Below are positions 61,501 through 64,000 of a stretch of 64,000 bases of DNA, piece by piece. Each line of letters begins with the position of its first letter. The stretch's first letter is position 1. Origin of the DNA: Symsagittifera roscoffensis (taxonomy: Eukaryota; Xenacoelomorpha; Acoela; Convolutidae); assembly GCF_963678635.1 (NCBI RefSeq), contig NC_087068.1, forward strand, positions 54,716,467 through 54,780,466, in the 5' to 3' direction. The position numbers and the translations under genes are program-made. Under the pieces are notes generated by a model. It was not told where the DNA came from. It ran no database searches and saw nothing but the letters and a program-made list of their open reading frames with translations.

Positions 61501-64000
61501 CAAAGTATGTATGCCAGTTTACTATTAACGTTTTTTTGACGAGTCGGACGTAGTTCAGACTCTTATATAGTTCTTGATGATTTTTTTCATTTTTTTAGGA
61601 ATTGCTCTTATAATTCAGAAAATGCATTCATCCATAGTAATGCGTTTATGAATGCCCATAGGTATATGTTCCCTTTTTGAGATCAATTCAAGATAATGTG
61701 CTTAAAGTAGGCAAATTTCCCTCTCCAATTTACGAAAAAGGAAATGACGCAACAAAAGTGATCAATTTCTAGGTGGAATCCCTCATATGCGAAGAACCGA
61801 ATGGGCGAAAATAAAAATCAGCCAATCAGATTTCAGTATTCCAAAAATTGGACACAAAGCGTGAAAACCTCAAAGAAAGTAAACATTTCCAGGGACTTGA
61901 TATTAATATTAGCTGAACATAAAAAGTGCAGAAAATGCAAAATTTTCAAAATGTATGACCACCGGCGAATTGGAACAAATTTAAATTTCAAGGGTTTCTT
62001 TATAAAAGAAGCAAAGTATTGTTTCATTTAATTTCTTTTAGTTGAACGGCCATTGAAACATTTTTACAGGAGCGTAGCGTAGTGTGATAGTACGATGCAA
62101 CTTTTTTTCTAACCTTATTCGCAAATACAAGTGCTACTTTTGGTGGCAATTTTTTACACTAGCCAAGCATAGTGTGATAGTACGATTCAGCTTTTTTTTC
62201 TAACCTAAGTCGCAATTAAAAATGCTTCTTTTGGTGGCTCTTTTCAAACAGTTGGCTGTATAAGCAGTATATTACCAAGTGCTTTGACTTGTGATTAGTA
62301 ATAGGCTAATACAGTTCATGCTCTTTCAATTCATCAATTGAACCGAAAAAGCTAATTGTTTCATACAATGGTATTATAATTTAAATCCCTTTTCAGAAAA
62401 CTTGCAACTTGATTTACTTCGCGAGATTTTTGAAATGCATAATTATTCAAAATTTGGTTTAATACATTCTAATTTATTACATGAAACGTTAGTGTGGTTG
62501 CCTTTAGTTTATTACATTACCAAATTATTACATGCAGAGTTTTTGTGCATTTAAAGCTCCTGAGTTTTTGCCGCTTTCTCGCTCGTGTTTGCGAAACTGC
62601 AGCTTCATCTCTGTGTTGTGTAATAGATGACTTTCGACTGTTTTTGTGTTCGGTCCTTCGTCAATGAGAATGTTCCCCAATTTCTATTTTCGAAAACGAA
62701 ATTTTTAAGATTCCTCGGCGGAACAAAAACTTTACCTAACATTCAAGTTTTCTCAAATTGAGTTATAGTTACCAATAAATTGCTCTCGAAATTCAAAGAA
62801 ACCAAAGAGCGTACCTTATTGTCTGAAGTTCGAAATTTGAGTTTTTTTCCTAAAAACAAGACTTTTTATGTTTCTTTGCGTTCATTGAATCTTTTCCAAT
62901 TAAAATGAATCTGTTGGCTATGTTTCGGTATTTGGGAAGCTAATGTGGAATGTTTTTTGAGGCATGTTTAAAAGCAAACAGAGTCAATAGCCAAAGGTAA
63001 AGATTATTAGGAGTAATGAACGTGGTGAAGAGTCTTATTCTTGCTGATTTTTGTTGTCGTTTTTTTAAGAAAAAGTCTAGAAATGTGCACAAAAGTCTCT
63101 AATAACTACAGATGTGCTTTCATACATATTGATGCATATGCAATTAGGTATATATGCACTTTTTGAGTACAATTGAAATTCATCTGCTGAAAGTGACGTA
63201 AATAGCATCTCCAAATACGAATGTGGAAATGGCGCGAAATAACGTGAACAATTTCTTGTTTCGGAAGTGGAATTTAATTTTTAAATTTCCATCGGAATAA
63301 AAACTTTACCTGTTGATCCAGTTTTCCTAAGTTGGGTTACTGTTATCGAAAAAGCGCCAATCATAAGTCGTTCTAGAAATTCAAAGAGCTTAAACGGTAT
63401 CTTTTTTTCTTTGAATTTCGAAAGTTGACATTTTTTCAACAATGTCAGTGTTTTTTTATGTTTACTTGCGTTCATTACTCTTTTCCAATCTTCGAATGGC
63501 TATGTTGTATGATTGATCCTGGTGATTTGTCAAGTTATTCGAAATCAGTTTTCAGATTTGTGTAATTTTGAACTAGAAGATATTTCTCTCACTGATATAG
63601 TCAGATTACAAATAAAATTTGAATAACTTTTCAAACAACAGAACTTCCGAGACTAGAGATCTACTCATAACAACAAATGAAATCGAAACAGCTTTTAATT
63701 GAATTTAAATTCAGAAAAAAAACTCGAACATTTTACGAAAAAAGAAACATGTTTCTTGTAGCTTATCGATTATATATTAACAATTTAGATAACCAGATGT
63801 GTATCGAAAAAAAACCAACAACGTTTACCCTTGAATTTGATCAAATAGGAGAGTTATTTCAGGAGCGAAAATCTTCTGATAGATTTCTGTACTGGTTCTT
63901 TGATCGGAGCAACACTCTCGACTGTATTTTACCCTATAGCTGTGGCCAAAATGAACATGATGGCCCCAGTAGGTGCTAACAAACCTTTCCTCTCAATCTA
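58528..64000 (+). CDS. SLC25A51: Mitochondrial NAD carrier, SLC25A51 type (partial at the right edge)
   Basis: Exons 58528-58716, 61011-61504 and 63863 to the window end join in frame; about 273 aa are seen of an expected 300 or so. The family imports NAD into the mitochondrial matrix through six helices in three repeats. The first repeat has ITFPINK followed by MLRQQL, as in SLC25A51/52, then LYRGLGPVLLQKT and LMFGGYG. The second has LTPFERIQAL, YRGYTCILVRN. The third begins with DFCTGSLIGATLSTVFYPIAVAKM in pieces across exon 3 and runs off the edge. The N-terminus (about 40 residues) is charged and not conserved. All introns are GT-AG and repeat-filled. SLC25A52 is a mammalian duplicate, so SLC25A51 is the better name. 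Confidence 0.93.
58717..61010. other. SLC25A51 intron 1
   Basis: Contains the second 164-bp repeat copy (58884-59047), diverged copies of the interspersed family (59330-59570 and 59670-59860), and a B-box-like GCATTCGAGTCCCGGC at about 60099-60114. No coding exon found. Confidence 0.55.
58884..59047 (+). repeat. 164-bp dispersed repeat, copy 2
   Basis: Near-identical to 52399-52562; same orientation and same ends. Confidence 0.85.
61505..63862. other. SLC25A51 intron 2
   Basis: Mostly repeat-derived: two neighbouring copies of a short unit with CTAACCT and TCGCAA and TTTTGGTGG (62100-62145 and 62190-62240), a diverged interspersed copy (62640-62930) and a good one (63005-63510). No coding exon found. 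Confidence 0.55.
63005..63510 (+). repeat. Interspersed repeat family, copy in SLC25A51 intron 2
   Basis: Partner of 56400-56960 over nearly its whole length, same orientation. Further, more decayed members lie at 46640-46900, 59330-59570, 61555-61790 and 62640-62930. Confidence 0.85.

Overview
The window looks like nuclear DNA of an animal. It holds four intron-bearing housekeeping genes with ordinary GT-AG splicing: mitochondrial aspartate aminotransferase (GOT2), THO complex subunit 1 (THOC1), a calcyphosine-like EF-hand protein (CAPSL-type) and the mitochondrial NAD carrier SLC25A51. Introns are AT-rich and crowded with decayed repeats. The species cannot be fixed from the sequence. Possible splice acceptors just upstream of two start codons would fit a lineage with spliced-leader trans-splicing, but 5'UTR introns explain them equally well.

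The left two thirds (1-41,201) are two related, very large Ty3/Gypsy-type LTR retrotransposons in opposite orientations, 5' ends facing each other. The left copy (minus strand, 1-17,860, cut by the window start) has a 5' LTR, a primer-binding site, a 3-kb structured leader, a single fused gag-pol frame and an ORF3. Its integrase and ORF3 are broken by frameshifts, and it lacks the counterpart of ORF4. The right copy (plus strand, 18,081-41,201, 23.1 kb) is complete. It has two 904-bp LTRs differing at about six positions, a primer-binding site, a 2.7-kb repeat-rich leader, gag, pol, three further long ORFs, and a polypurine tract. It sits inside a 25-bp minisatellite that continues on its other side.

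The unusual part is the cargo. In both copies pol ends in a domain resembling TARG1/OARD1-type macro domains, with its ligand loops changed. ORF3 carries a coiled coil, an SGNH/GDSL-hydrolase domain with serine, asparagine and Asp-x-x-His blocks kept, and probably a second SGNH-like domain. ORF4 and ORF5 match nothing I recognise; ORF5 ends in a SUMO-interacting-motif-like stretch. The 10-mer of the polypurine tract recurs inside pol in both copies and in two different reading frames. Both leaders contain tandemly repeated RNA hairpins, and one pair shows covarying stems.

The right third (41,202-64,000) is host DNA: a 199-bp foldback element, GOT2 (3 exons), THOC1 (10 exons, 43,924-57,659), the CAPSL-like gene (4 exons) nested antisense in THOC1 intron 3, and SLC25A51 (3 exons seen, running off the right edge). 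The introns carry tRNA-like SINE heads and at least two interspersed repeat families.
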